A stretch of 64,000 nucleotides of DNA, taken from NCBI GenBank assembly GCA_041651995.1, contig JBAZID010000003.1, forward strand, positions 124,501 through 188,500, given 5' to 3'. The notes beneath the pieces are model-generated. The model was not told the origin of the DNA. It did no database searches and was given only the letters and a program-made list of their open reading frames with translations. Positions 8,094-16,934 of the stretch are shown here, in pieces. Position 1 is the stretch's first letter. Every line of letters begins with the position of its first letter. The translations under genes were made by a program, and so were the position numbers. The DNA is from Sulfuricella sp. (lineage in GTDB: Bacteria; Pseudomonadota; Gammaproteobacteria; Burkholderiales; Sulfuricellaceae).

Positions 8094-8787
8094 TTATCGA
8101 ATTAAGGTTTCTAGTTTCATTTGTGGCAGCCTGATAAGCCGCAATGGCGGCATTCTGCTCGGCACTGCGGCGGCTGTGCCCGATACCCGCAGTGCGGATA
8201 TCAAGACCGGGGATGACACATTCCACTTCAAACTCCTGGTCATGGGCCTCGCCACGGATAGTGACCACTTCGTACTGAGGCAAGGGATGCTTGCGGCTTT
8301 GCAGATATTCCTGCAACTGTGTTTTGGGGTCCTTGGCAATTTTTTTGGGGTCGAGAGCTTGCAGCAGTGGTTCATACAGGGCAAGAATCATCACCTCGGC
8401 GCTGACGAAACCACCATCCAGGTAAGCCGCGCCTATGATCGCCTCCAGGGAATCGGCCAGGATAGACGGACGGCGAAAGCCGCCGCTTTTCAACTCCCCT
8501 TCGCCCAGCATGAGGTGATCGCCAAGCTTGAGCCGCCCGGCAATCTCCGCCAGCGTCTGCTCTTTCACCAATGCGGCGCGCATGCGGCTCAGGTCGCCTT
8601 CCGGCAGGCGCGGGTAAAGCTGATACAGGCGGGCCGCAATGACGCAATTCAGAATGCTGTCACCGAGAAACTCCAGCCTCTCGTTGTTGGGTGAACCATA
8701 GCTACGGTGTGTCAGTGCCTGTTGCAACAGCTCGGGCCGGGAGAAATCCTGCCCGAGCAAGCGGCAGAGTGCCTGGCGCTTCATCAA
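8026..8787 (-). CDS. rnc: Ribonuclease III with a repeat-derived C-terminal tail
   Basis: A 253-residue RNase III, the double-stranded RNA endonuclease that processes rRNA precursors. The signature NERLEFLGDSILN lies near residues 34-46, the second acidic site is DSLEAIIGAAYLDGG near 112-126, and a dsRNA-binding domain occupies about 155-225. The last ~25 residues, TTEFTEDTEK onward, are translated from the MITE-like repeat at 7969-8093, so the original stop has been lost and the protein is longer than usual. The catalytic and RNA-binding parts are intact. Start ATG ATG at 8787; either methionine could initiate. Confidence 0.95.
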   Translation of the reverse strand: MMKRQALCRLLGQDFSRPELLQQALTHRSYGSPNNERLEFLGDSILNCVIAARLYQLYPRLPEGDLSRMRAALVKEQTLAEIAGRLKLGDHLMLGEGELKSGGFRRPSILADSLEAIIGAAYLDGGFVSAEVMILALYEPLLQALDPKKIAKDPKTQLQEYLQSRKHPLPQYEVVTIRGEAHDQEFEVECVIPGLDIRTAGIGHSRRSAEQNAAIAAYQAATNETRNLNSITTEFTEDTEKAGLRSFRASPKG

Positions 8788-8816
8788 GAAGGGAATATGC
8801 TCAAGGATTGATTCAC

Positions 8817-9188
8817 CTACTGGCTCTTGCTGCCCTGGGTGGAGGCCTTGAATTCGATCAATGCGCTCAGATTGCCGGCAACCGGCACGGTCACCGAGTA
8901 CTCGGCTGAAACCACGGTTTCGCCACGATCCTTGGTGACATCGAGGTCTTTGCCATTAATCACTTTAATATTGTCGATCACGGCACGCCTGTCGAATGAA
9001 GTTCTGACTTCCTGCGGGGTCATGCCGGGCAGGGCCGAATCCTTTGCCATCACCCCGATAATTTTCTGAACCGACCAGAATTCGAGGTAGGGAGGGATCA
9101 GTTTCATCACCAGAATAGCGCCGAGCACCACGGCCATGCCGACAAACATCACACCGAAAAAGGTCATTCCCTGCTGATTTTTTTTCAT
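8817..9188 (-). CDS. DUF4845 family membrane protein
   Basis: A 123-residue protein of the DUF4845 family, routinely found between lepB and rnc in betaproteobacteria. It starts MKKNQQGMTFFGVMF, a prepilin-like basic N-terminus followed by one hydrophobic segment (about residues 8-30), and the remainder is a small soluble domain, probably outside the cytoplasm. The ATG at 9188 is chosen because a strong AGGAGG lies six bases upstream; the longer frame to 9236 overlaps lepB and lacks such a site. Function is unknown; the resemblance of the N-terminus to type IV pilin signals is noted without further claim. Confidence 0.9.
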   Translation of the reverse strand: MKKNQQGMTFFGVMFVGMAVVLGAILVMKLIPPYLEFWSVQKIIGVMAKDSALPGMTPQEVRTSFDRRAVIDNIKVINGKDLDVTKDRGETVVSAEYSVTVPVAGNLSALIEFKASTQGSKSQ

Positions 9189-9198
9189 TCCCCGCCTC

Positions 9199-10005
9199 CT
9201 AGTTGATTGCCTGGCCAACACGCTTGAAGTCGCCAAAATTCCACCAGATCATGAATGCCTTGCCGACAATGTTACGCTCCGGCACAAACCCCCAGTAACG
9301 GCTGTCGTTACTATCGTCCCGGTTATCGCCCATCATGAAATAGTTCCCTTCAGGCACGGTGCAACTGAAACCTTCCTCATTGTAATCACAGTTGGCCCGT
9401 GACTGGAAGGACTTGACGTCGCCCAGACGCACGGGCGGCAAGTCAGGCAGGACCAGCACCGCATGCTGGTGGCTGTCCAGCTGCTCGTAAGCGTGTTTGG
9501 CGGTGACATAATTCAAGCCGCTTTTAACGTAATTGAACTGTTCACCGCGATCTTCCATGACAATCGCCTTGCCATTGATGAACAGACGTTTTTCGCGGTA
9601 CACCACGCGGTCGCCGGGCAAGCCCACCACCCTTTTTATGTAATCCAGCGAGGTGTCTTCCGGATAGCGGAACACCATCACGTCGCCACGTTGCGGCTGG
9701 TTCACGTCGATGATTTTGACATTGGCCACCGGCAGACGAATGCCGTAAGTGTATTTGTTGACGAGGATGAAGTCGCCCACCAGCAGCGTCGGCAACATTG
9801 AACCAGAAGGGATCTTGAACGGCTCCACCAGGAACGAGCGCAACAGAAATACCGCCAGAATGACAGGAAAAAAACTCCTGGCGTATTCCACCAGCACCGG
9901 CTCCTTGGCCTCTTTTGCCCGGTGCGGCCTGCCCAGATAGATGTCGAACAGCCAGATGGCGCCGGTAAGCAGCAGCGCGATCAGCATGATGAGTGCGAAA
10001 TTCAT
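9199..10005 (-). CDS. lepB: Signal peptidase I
   Basis: A 268-residue leader peptidase that removes Sec signal peptides at the periplasmic face. Two N-terminal membrane segments (about residues 2-22 and 43-60) precede the catalytic domain. The catalytic serine is S69 in IPSGSM and the general-base lysine is K124 in YIKRVVGLPGD; box E GDNRDDSNDSRYWG is near residue 230. All expected catalytic residues are present. It lies between lepA and the DUF4845 gene, the usual order, and is separated from lepA by about 100 bp of small GTGAGGGG-type repeats. Confidence 0.97.
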   Translation of the reverse strand: MNFALIMLIALLLTGAIWLFDIYLGRPHRAKEAKEPVLVEYARSFFPVILAVFLLRSFLVEPFKIPSGSMLPTLLVGDFILVNKYTYGIRLPVANVKIIDVNQPQRGDVMVFRYPEDTSLDYIKRVVGLPGDRVVYREKRLFINGKAIVMEDRGEQFNYVKSGLNYVTAKHAYEQLDSHQHAVLVLPDLPPVRLGDVKSFQSRANCDYNEEGFSCTVPEGNYFMMGDNRDDSNDSRYWGFVPERNIVGKAFMIWWNFGDFKRVGQAIN

Positions 10006-10018
10006 TTTTCAACCCTAG

Positions 10019-10109
10019 TGAGGGGTGAGGAGTGAGGGGTGAGGAGTAAAATCGGGCTGTACGCGGTTTTGACTTTCCGCCTCACCCTTCACCTTCTCAC
10101 GCCTCACCT
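10019..10109. repeat. GTGAGG tandem and inverted repeats between lepB and lepA
   Basis: Positions 10019-10047 hold tandem GTGAGGGGTGAGGAGT units; 10081-10109 hold an inverted set (CCTCACCCTTCACC). The two arms can pair across about 35 bases. They fill the lepA-lepB gap and may form an mRNA hairpin. Confidence 0.6.
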
Positions 10110-11901
10110 ATTTATTATCCACCTGCAGAATGGCGAGGAAGGCTTCCTGCGGGATTTCCACATTGCCCACCTGCTTCATGCGTTTCTTGCCCGCCTTCTG
10201 CTTTTCGAGCAGTTTGCGTTTGCGTGAAATATCGCCGCCATAACACTTGGCCAGCACGTTCTTGCGCAAGGCCTTGACGTTTTCGCGCGCCAGAATCTGC
10301 GAGCCGATGGCTGCCTGCACCGCCACATCGAACATCTGGCGCGGAATCAGCTGGCGCATCTTGGCGGCCAGTTCGCGCCCGCGATAAATCGAATTGGCGC
10401 GGTGCACGATCACCGAGAGCGCATCCACCTTTTCGTTGTTGATCAGGATATCCACCTTGACCAGGTCGGCAGTGCGGAATTCCTTGAATTCGTAATCCAG
10501 CGAGGCATAACCACGGCTGGTGGACTTGAGCTTGTCGAACAGGTCCATCACCACTTCGTTCATGGGCATGTCGTAGGTCAGCATCACCTGCCGCCCCATG
10601 TACTGCATGTTGGTCTGGGAGCCGCGCTTCTGGGTGCACAGGGTAATCACGGCGCCGACATATTCCTGCGGCACCAGGATGGTGGCGGTGATGATCGGCT
10701 CGCGGATTTCCTCGATTTTCGACAGGTCCGGCAGCTTGGAGGGGTTCTCGATCTCGATCACCGTGCCGTCGCGCATCACGACCTCATAAATCACCGTCGG
10801 CGCGGTGGTGATGAGGTCCATGTCGTATTCGCGCTCCAGGCGCTCCTGCACGATCTCCAGATGGAGCAGGCCGAGGAAACCGCAGCGGAAGCCGAAGCCC
10901 AGCGCCTGCGAGGTTTCCGGCTCGTATTGCAGCGATGCATCGTTGAGTTTGAGTTTTTCCAGCGCGTCGCGCAGCGCTTCATAGTCGTGCGATTCCACCG
11001 GGTACAGGCCCGCGAACACCTGCGGCCTGATCTCCTTGAAGCCGGGCAAAGCCTCGCTGGCGGGATTGTTCGCCAGGGTCACGGTATCGCCCACCTTGGC
11101 GGACTTCAGTTCCTTGATACCGGCAATGATGAAACCCACTCCGCCAGCGGAAAGCTGCGGCCGTACCAGGGACTTGGGCGTGAACACGCCGACCTGCTCG
11201 CACAGGTGCACATCGCCGGTTGCCATGAGGCGAATCTTGTCCTTGGGCTTGAGCACGCCGTCCACTACCCGCACCAGCATGACCACGCCAACGTAGTTAT
11301 CGAACCAGGAATCGATGATCAGCGCCTTGAGCGGCCCATCGGGATTGCCCTGGGGCGGGGGAATGCGCGCGATCACCGCTTCCAGCGTATCTTCCACGCC
11401 CACGCCGGTCTTGGCGCTGGCGAGCACCGCGTCCTTGGCATCGATGCCGATGATGTCCTCGATTTCCTTGATCACCCGCTCCGGGTCCGCGCTGGGCAGG
11501 TCGATCTTGTTGAGCACCGGCACCACTTCCACGCCCTGCTCGATGGCGGTGTAGCAGTTGGCCACGCTCTGGGCTTCCACGCCCTGGGAAGCGTCCACTA
11601 CCAGTAGCGCGCCCTCGCAGGCGGCCAGCGAACGGCTGACTTCGTAGGAAAAATCCACGTGGCCAGGGGTGTCGATCAGGTTGAGCTGGTAAACCTTGCC
11701 GTCGCGCGCCTTGTATTCCAGCGCGGCGGTCTGCGCCTTGATGGTGATGCCGCGCTCGCGCTCGATATCCATGGAATCGAGCACCTGGGCTTCCATTTCG
11801 CGGTCGGAAAGGCCGCCGCAAAGATGGATGATGCGGTCAGCCAGGGTGGATTTGCCGTGGTCGATATGGGCGATGATGGAGAAATTGCGTATCTGGTTCA
11901 T
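10108..11901 (-). CDS. lepA: Elongation factor 4 (LepA)
   Basis: A 597-residue translational GTPase LepA/EF4, the usual length. The P-loop AHIDHGKST is at residues 10-18, the DTPGH G3 motif near 77-81 and NKIDLP near 131. Domains II, III, V and the LepA-specific C-terminal domain follow, with the conserved lysine-rich tail (DISRKRKLLEKQKAGKKRMK). It associates with ribosomes and influences translocation or initiation. The gene is upstream of lepB on the - strand, as in many proteobacteria. A strong terminator lies just upstream of its start and insulates it from the preceding pilus-ATPase operon. Confidence 0.97.
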   Translation of the reverse strand: MNQIRNFSIIAHIDHGKSTLADRIIHLCGGLSDREMEAQVLDSMDIERERGITIKAQTAALEYKARDGKVYQLNLIDTPGHVDFSYEVSRSLAACEGALLVVDASQGVEAQSVANCYTAIEQGVEVVPVLNKIDLPSADPERVIKEIEDIIGIDAKDAVLASAKTGVGVEDTLEAVIARIPPPQGNPDGPLKALIIDSWFDNYVGVVMLVRVVDGVLKPKDKIRLMATGDVHLCEQVGVFTPKSLVRPQLSAGGVGFIIAGIKELKSAKVGDTVTLANNPASEALPGFKEIRPQVFAGLYPVESHDYEALRDALEKLKLNDASLQYEPETSQALGFGFRCGFLGLLHLEIVQERLEREYDMDLITTAPTVIYEVVMRDGTVIEIENPSKLPDLSKIEEIREPIITATILVPQEYVGAVITLCTQKRGSQTNMQYMGRQVMLTYDMPMNEVVMDLFDKLKSTSRGYASLDYEFKEFRTADLVKVDILINNEKVDALSVIVHRANSIYRGRELAAKMRQLIPRQMFDVAVQAAIGSQILARENVKALRKNVLAKCYGGDISRKRKLLEKQKAGKKRMKQVGNVEIPQEAFLAILQVDNK

Positions 11902-11919
11902 GCTTGCTTGTATGCAGCA

Positions 11920-11945
11920 AAAAGGGCACGGTGATGTGCCCTTTT
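11920..11945 (-). terminator. Rho-independent terminator ending the 16826-12037 operon
   Basis: A perfect 10-bp stem (AAAAGGGCAC/GTGCCCTTTT) with a six-base loop; on the - strand it is followed by a T run. It lies between the FimV-like gene and lepA. The symmetrical A/T flanks would also allow weak action on the + strand. Confidence 0.85.
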
Positions 11946-12036
11946 CTGGTTAGGAAAGTTGGATTCTAACGGATTTTGATCCCGGACGCATTAAGGAAGC
12001 GCTGACCAGTCAACGACACTGCCCCAGAGCAGCCCG

Positions 12037-12843
12037 CTATTTCCGGTCCCTTGCCTGCTCGAGGATGCTGATCAGAAACATGACTTCGCGGAAGGCATCC
12101 TCATTGAAACCCGTGCGCGCGCCGCTGCGGTTGTCCTTCACCAGGGATTGCAGATAGCTCAGGCTGGAAGAAGACCCCCAGCAATCCGAAATCCTCTCCA
12201 GCAAATGCGGGAAGTGCTCCAGGCCATGACGCCCTTCCGCCTGAAGCGTACTGTCCTCCCAGGTAGGAAGGGCAACATTGAAGTGTCCCCGGATATCATT
12301 TGCCAGCTTTTCGAAACTGGCCCGGTCCCCGCTTGCATGATAGACATCCAGCAGCTTGAACCAGGTTCTGGGATCACTCCTGTCCTCTTCCCTGATTCGG
12401 GCCAGGAGCATGCTGACCGCCACCTCGTGACGTCCCAGCAGGAGAAACAGATCCACCTGTTCCACTACATTGGACAACTCCTCCACCGTCACGGTGGTGG
12501 TTTCATCCAGCGGCGTCAGATACTCCGAAAGGTTTTCGCTTTTTTTGTCACTCTCTTCATCCTTATCGCGCTCGGAGGCCAGGAAATTATTTGCCGGGCT
12601 TACCGGCACTGGCCGGGGAACGAAAGCGGAAAACATATCGGAACGGCGGCTGGAGCGCCGCCCCAGCCAGTACGAAACCGCCCCCCAGCCAAGCGCGCCG
12701 ATCAACATCCAGATCAGGCTGTTGAAATCAAAAACCAGCCTCAGTTGATCATCTGCAAAAGCCAGGGCCAGTGTGAGTGAGCCGGTAGCCGCAAAGCACA
12801 CCATCACACGGATAACAAAAGAGAGAAATGCGCTGGGAATCAT
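12037..12843 (-). CDS. FimV-like membrane protein of a pilus-ATPase operon
   Basis: A 268-residue protein with two N-terminal hydrophobic segments (about residues 5-30 and 40-62), a charged linker with SERDKDEESDKKSENL, and a helical C-terminal part. The stretch VEQVDLFLLLGRHEVAVSML followed by DPRTWFKLLDVYHASGDR resembles the TPR-like C-terminal domain of FimV/TspA proteins, which help assemble type IV pili and type II secretion parts. It is the last gene of a - strand set with a GspE-like and a PilU-like ATPase, which supports a pilus or secretion role. Exact function unknown; the FimV similarity is by pattern only. Confidence 0.7.
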   Translation of the reverse strand: MIPSAFLSFVIRVMVCFAATGSLTLALAFADDQLRLVFDFNSLIWMLIGALGWGAVSYWLGRRSSRRSDMFSAFVPRPVPVSPANNFLASERDKDEESDKKSENLSEYLTPLDETTTVTVEELSNVVEQVDLFLLLGRHEVAVSMLLARIREEDRSDPRTWFKLLDVYHASGDRASFEKLANDIRGHFNVALPTWEDSTLQAEGRHGLEHFPHLLERISDCWGSSSSLSYLQSLVKDNRSGARTGFNEDAFREVMFLISILEQARDRK

Positions 12844-12973
12844 GTGCGGGGGAACAAGGTTTTATTTATCCTGGAAAAAACAGTTGAACCGCTTTCAAGT
12901 CTATTGCCATTTTAACCCACACCGGGTGGTCCAGACCGCCCATTTGGCACAATCCCGCCGCCATGGCACGGCA

Positions 12974-14743
12974 TCACAATACTTCCAGGCAGACCCGGTA
13001 AACCTCGGCCAGCGAGGTGTCCTTGCTGCGCGCCCACTCGATGGCATTGGCGGTCAGGCTAACCATCCCTTCCTGTATGGCCAGTTTGCGCAATTCGTTA
13101 CCGGCGATACCGGGTGCGATATGGCGACGGATATTCTCGTTGATTGTCAGCAGCTCATAGGCCGCCAGGCGGCCAAGATAGCCGGTGCGATTGCAACGCT
13201 CGCAGCCCTGCCCCCGGTAGAACACCTCGGTCTCCGCCACGCCCAGGCTGGTGCGGACAAAAGGATCGACCTCCTCTTCAGCCATGCAGTGGGGGCAATT
13301 GCGGCGCACCAGGCGCTGCGCAATGACCCCGATCACGGCGGATTTGAGCAGATAGGGTTCGACGCCCATTTCGATCAGGCGGGTAATGGCGCCAGGCGCA
13401 TCGTTGGTGTGCAGGGTGGAGAGCACAAGATGCCCTGTCAACGCGCTTTCCACGGCGATCTTGGCCGTTTCCTCATCACGGATCTCGCCGATCATGATGA
13501 CATCCGGATCGTGGCGCAAAATGTGGCGCAGCGCCTGCGGGAAGCCGAAATGGATTTGCGGCAGGATGTGGATCTGACGCATGCCCTCGAATTCGTATTC
13601 CACCGGGTCTTCGACCGTGACGATATTGAGGCTGTGCCTGGCCACCTCGCGCATGGCGGCATACAGGGTGGTGGTTTTGCCCGAACCGGTCGGGCCGGTC
13701 ACCAGGATGATGCCGAAACTCTTGTTGATTAGATGGGTGAAAAGCGTTTCATCCCGCTCGCTGAAGCCAATATCCTTGATCGAGCGCAGCCCCTCGCCCT
13801 TGTTGAGGAGGCGGATCACGACACTCTCGCCGAACTGGCAGGGAATGGTTGAAATGCGCATGTCCACGATATTCTTGCCGTCCAGCATGCGCGAGCTGCC
13901 GTCCTGAGGCAGGCGGTGCTCGGCAATATTGAGCCGGCTGATGATCTTGATCCGGCTCACGATTGCCGGCAGCAGGCCTTTCTGGATCTCGCGCTTGAAA
14001 ATCAGGGTGCCGTCGATGCGGTAAAGCAGGTCCACCTTCTTGCCGCCTGGCCGGATATGAATGTCCGAAGCGCGCTGGTGAATGGCTGCCAGAATGAGGT
14101 TGTCCACCAGCTTGACCACCGGGGTCTCGTTGGCGAGGCGCTCCGCTTCCTTCCAGACCTCCTGATCATCCTCGTAATAAAAATCGGAAAGCTCAAGGCG
14201 ATCCAGCTCGCGTTCCTGCTCCTGCAGATCGTAGTACTTGTTGATCGCGTTCCTGATTTCATCGTGCGACGCGAAGACAGGCTCGATGGCACGCTGGGTG
14301 ATAAAGCTGACCGCATGGATGGCCTCGGTATCGAGCAGATTTTCCATCGCCAGCACCAGCCGCTCGCCGTGGAACATCAGGGGAACCACATGGTGGTCTC
14401 GCACCACATCGGGCGTGACCATGGCGAGCGCCTTGTGGTCGAAATCGAAGCCGCTGAGAGAAACAATGGGCGCTCCCAGCGAACGAGCCACGGCAAGAAA
14501 GATCTGGGGCGAGGTAGCCGCCCCCCTCTCTGCAAGAATGGAGCCGAGCTTCCTGCCGGCGTGCCTGCCCTGGTAGGCAAGCGCGTCATCCAGCTGAACC
14601 TGGGTGATGATTTTTTCCTGCACCAGCAGGCTGCCGAGGGAAGCGTGGCGGAACGGCTGCCGCCCCTCCAGCATGGACTCAAGCTCGCTGGAGTTAAGAA
14701 CTATCGGATGGCGCCGGGTTTCAATGCCTTCAGCATCCTGCAT
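12974..14743 (-). CDS. GspE/PilB-type secretion or pilus ATPase
   Basis: A 589-residue hexameric traffic ATPase. An N-terminal GspE-N domain (LGSLLVQEKIITQVQLDDAL) precedes the catalytic core: Walker A GPTGSGKTT at about residues 350-358, Walker B VIMIGEIRD at 415-423, and the tetracysteine zinc site CPHC (483-486) with CERC (514-517). The region before Walker B reads QIHFGFPQALRHILRHDPD where PilB/GspE usually have a GLTF..ALRSFLRQDPD pattern, marking a divergent branch. The ATG at 14743 is favoured over TTG 14761 because a G-rich site precedes it. It is not next to pilC/pilD or gsp genes; its partner here is a PilU-like ATPase. Confidence 0.88.
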   Translation of the reverse strand: MQDAEGIETRRHPIVLNSSELESMLEGRQPFRHASLGSLLVQEKIITQVQLDDALAYQGRHAGRKLGSILAERGAATSPQIFLAVARSLGAPIVSLSGFDFDHKALAMVTPDVVRDHHVVPLMFHGERLVLAMENLLDTEAIHAVSFITQRAIEPVFASHDEIRNAINKYYDLQEQERELDRLELSDFYYEDDQEVWKEAERLANETPVVKLVDNLILAAIHQRASDIHIRPGGKKVDLLYRIDGTLIFKREIQKGLLPAIVSRIKIISRLNIAEHRLPQDGSSRMLDGKNIVDMRISTIPCQFGESVVIRLLNKGEGLRSIKDIGFSERDETLFTHLINKSFGIILVTGPTGSGKTTTLYAAMREVARHSLNIVTVEDPVEYEFEGMRQIHILPQIHFGFPQALRHILRHDPDVIMIGEIRDEETAKIAVESALTGHLVLSTLHTNDAPGAITRLIEMGVEPYLLKSAVIGVIAQRLVRRNCPHCMAEEEVDPFVRTSLGVAETEVFYRGQGCERCNRTGYLGRLAAYELLTINENIRRHIAPGIAGNELRKLAIQEGMVSLTANAIEWARSKDTSLAEVYRVCLEVL

Positions 14744-14771
14744 GAATGATTCCGCCCCCAATATGATGAGT

Positions 14772-15980
14772 TTAGCGCTTGGGGAATCCCGGGGAAGAGG
14801 AACCGATCTGTTCCAGGAATTCCGGGTTGAGGGTAAAGCCTTCCAGGCTTTCGCCCACGCTTTCCCGAGGCGCCTGGATTTCGACCTGGGTATTGCCGCG
14901 CGTCCCGCCCTTGCCCTTTTCCTGCGAAACGTTGCTGATCAGCCATTCCATGTCGGTGCGCGAATCGGCGTTGACCAGAGCCTCCTCACGGCTGATCCTG
15001 CCACTGGCATAAAGCTCCAGCAGGGAACGTTCGAACGTTCGGGAACCCGCATTCAGGCTCTGTTCGATGGCATCCTTGAGCTTGTCCACCTCGCCTTTCT
15101 GGATCAGCTCGGACACATAAAAAGTATTCAGCAGAATCTCGACCGCAGCCACCCGCTTGCCGTCCACGCCCTTGACCAGACGCTGGGAAATAATCCCCTT
15201 CAGCGTCATGGAAAGGTCGAGCAACAGGGACTCGCGCTCGTCTTCCGGAAAAAAACTCACAATGCGGTTGATGGCGTGATACGCGTTATTGGCGTGCAGG
15301 GTGCCGAGGCATAAATGGCCGGTCTGGGTAATGATCAGGGCCTGCTTCATGGTCGCGGTATCGCGGATCTCGCCGATCAGCAGCACATCGGGCGCCTCGC
15401 GCAGGGAATTGAGCAGGGCGGAGGCATAGGTTTCAGTATCGATCCCGATTTCACGCTGATTCACCAGCGATTTTTTGTGCTTGTGCACAAACTCGATCGG
15501 ATCCTCAATGGTAAGAATATGCCCCGACTTGCTGGTATTGCGATGATCGATCATGGAAGCAAGCGTGGTGGATTTGCCTGAACCGGTTGCACCCACCACC
15601 AGGATCAGGCCGCGCTTCTCAAGCACCAGGTCTTTCAGCACCGGCGGCAGGCCGCTTTTCTCCAGCGAGGGGATCTGGTTGGTGATATAACGCGCCACCA
15701 TGGCCACGCTGCCGCGCTGGCGGAACACATTGATGCGGAAGCGCCCGGCATCCGCCACCGAGAGACCGAAATTCAGCTCGGAATGCGCCTCGAAAGTCTG
15801 AATCTGCGCTTCGGTCATGAGGCCGAAGATGGCTTTCTTGACCATGGCCACGTCCAGCACCTGGGCGTTGATGGCGCGCAGTTCCCCCTCCATCTTGATA
15901 TAGACCGGGGCGCCTGCGGAGATAAACAGGTCAGAAGCCTGCTTCTCCGCCATGAATTTGAAAACCGGGGCAAGATCCAC
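14772..15980 (-). CDS. PilT/PilU-type retraction ATPase
   Basis: A 402-residue PilT-family ATPase with the PilU-like length and a C-terminal extension. N-terminal PAS-like part, Walker A GATGSGKST at residues 130-138, Asp box TIEDPIEFVH, Walker B VLLIGEIRD, and His box TGHLCLGTLHANNA. PilU works with PilT in retracting type IV pili. The start is GTG at 15980, nine bases after the stop of the upstream gene. Residues from about 350 on (GGTRGNTQVEIQAP etc.) are low-complexity and outside the core. pilU is my reading, but no canonical pilT is beside it, so orthology is uncertain. Confidence 0.88.
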   Translation of the reverse strand: MDLAPVFKFMAEKQASDLFISAGAPVYIKMEGELRAINAQVLDVAMVKKAIFGLMTEAQIQTFEAHSELNFGLSVADAGRFRINVFRQRGSVAMVARYITNQIPSLEKSGLPPVLKDLVLEKRGLILVVGATGSGKSTTLASMIDHRNTSKSGHILTIEDPIEFVHKHKKSLVNQREIGIDTETYASALLNSLREAPDVLLIGEIRDTATMKQALIITQTGHLCLGTLHANNAYHAINRIVSFFPEDERESLLLDLSMTLKGIISQRLVKGVDGKRVAAVEILLNTFYVSELIQKGEVDKLKDAIEQSLNAGSRTFERSLLELYASGRISREEALVNADSRTDMEWLISNVSQEKGKGGTRGNTQVEIQAPRESVGESLEGFTLNPEFLEQIGSSSPGFPKR

Positions 15981-15989
15981 TTATGTCAC

Positions 15990-16826
15990 CTATTCCTTGG
16001 AAAGCAGGGATTTAAGAGAGCCAAACAGGCCTTTCTTGCGCTCCTTGGCTGTGCCGTCCGCCTCGGCATCCAGTCTGGCCGCATGTTCCGGGTCAAGCTG
16101 GGCATAAGCGGGTCCCATGTTGGTACGCCTGGCAACCACCATTTGTTTCATTGACTGCTGGTGGCGGCCCAGTTCAATGAAAGTGTTCGGCTTGCCCACC
16201 AGATATTTGGCGAACTCGTCCAGCATGCTTTCGTCAATTTCATCCGCATCATAAGAAAACTCGTTGACAGTCAAGCCGTTGAAATTTTTCATCGAGAGAA
16301 AAATTCTGGCCTGTTCGAAATCGGCGGCAAACTTGATATGCACCGGGATTTCATTTGCCACATTGAAGGTCGCGCGATCCAGCAGACCCTTTGCATTCTT
16401 GAACTCGGTACACTGGAATTTGAGGTTGGCCTGCCACAGATACTGCCGCTGCATTTCTATCATGGAGGGAATGTTCTTGCTGATGACAATTTCCCGCTCC
16501 GTCTTGCAGGCAAAGCGCAGATAGACAATCTTGATGAATTCTTTTTCGTCGATGCTGAAGCGGTCAGTGTTCACCACGAACCGCTCCGGGCGGAAATCAT
16601 CTACCGTCCCGAATCCATCAATATAGTAGGCGCGGGTAGTGTTGGCTGAAATCGTGTTGAGATGATTGACCAGTTCCTGCAAATAAAGCTGGATTATTTT
16701 GAGCTTGGACTGAACCAGCAGAAAGCTTTGTGTCACTTCCTGCGCGCGCGCCTGGGTCAGGTTCTGCTCCCGCTCCTTGAGCGCCTGCGCTTCCTTTTTC
16801 AGATCATCCAGAAAAGCCATATACAT
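15990..16826 (-). CDS. Conserved-looking protein of unknown function, first gene of the pilus-ATPase operon
   Basis: A 278-residue soluble protein that I do not recognise. It begins with a predicted coiled coil (FLDDLKKEAQALKEREQNLT, residues 4-23, continuing to about 60), followed by a mixed alpha/beta domain with IDGFGTVDDFRPERFVVNTD and several basic and aromatic residues, and ends with a positively charged amphipathic tail (KERKKGLFGSLKSLLSKE). No signal peptide or membrane helix. It is the promoter-proximal gene, nine bases upstream of the PilU-like gene, so a role in regulating or docking those ATPases is a reasonable inference. MYM start: ATG at 16826 or 16820. Confidence 0.75.
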   Translation of the reverse strand: MYMAFLDDLKKEAQALKEREQNLTQARAQEVTQSFLLVQSKLKIIQLYLQELVNHLNTISANTTRAYYIDGFGTVDDFRPERFVVNTDRFSIDEKEFIKIVYLRFACKTEREIVISKNIPSMIEMQRQYLWQANLKFQCTEFKNAKGLLDRATFNVANEIPVHIKFAADFEQARIFLSMKNFNGLTVNEFSYDADEIDESMLDEFAKYLVGKPNTFIELGRHQQSMKQMVVARRTNMGPAYAQLDPEHAARLDAEADGTAKERKKGLFGSLKSLLSKE

Positions 16827-16934
16827 TGCCCCGCTCTATGCAAAATCCGCTTCATTGTATGCCAAAAAACGGGGCGGGTTAACTCAGGTTATGAAGTATA
16901 ATTTTTCGCTAATATTCCCTTTTCATGAATACTG

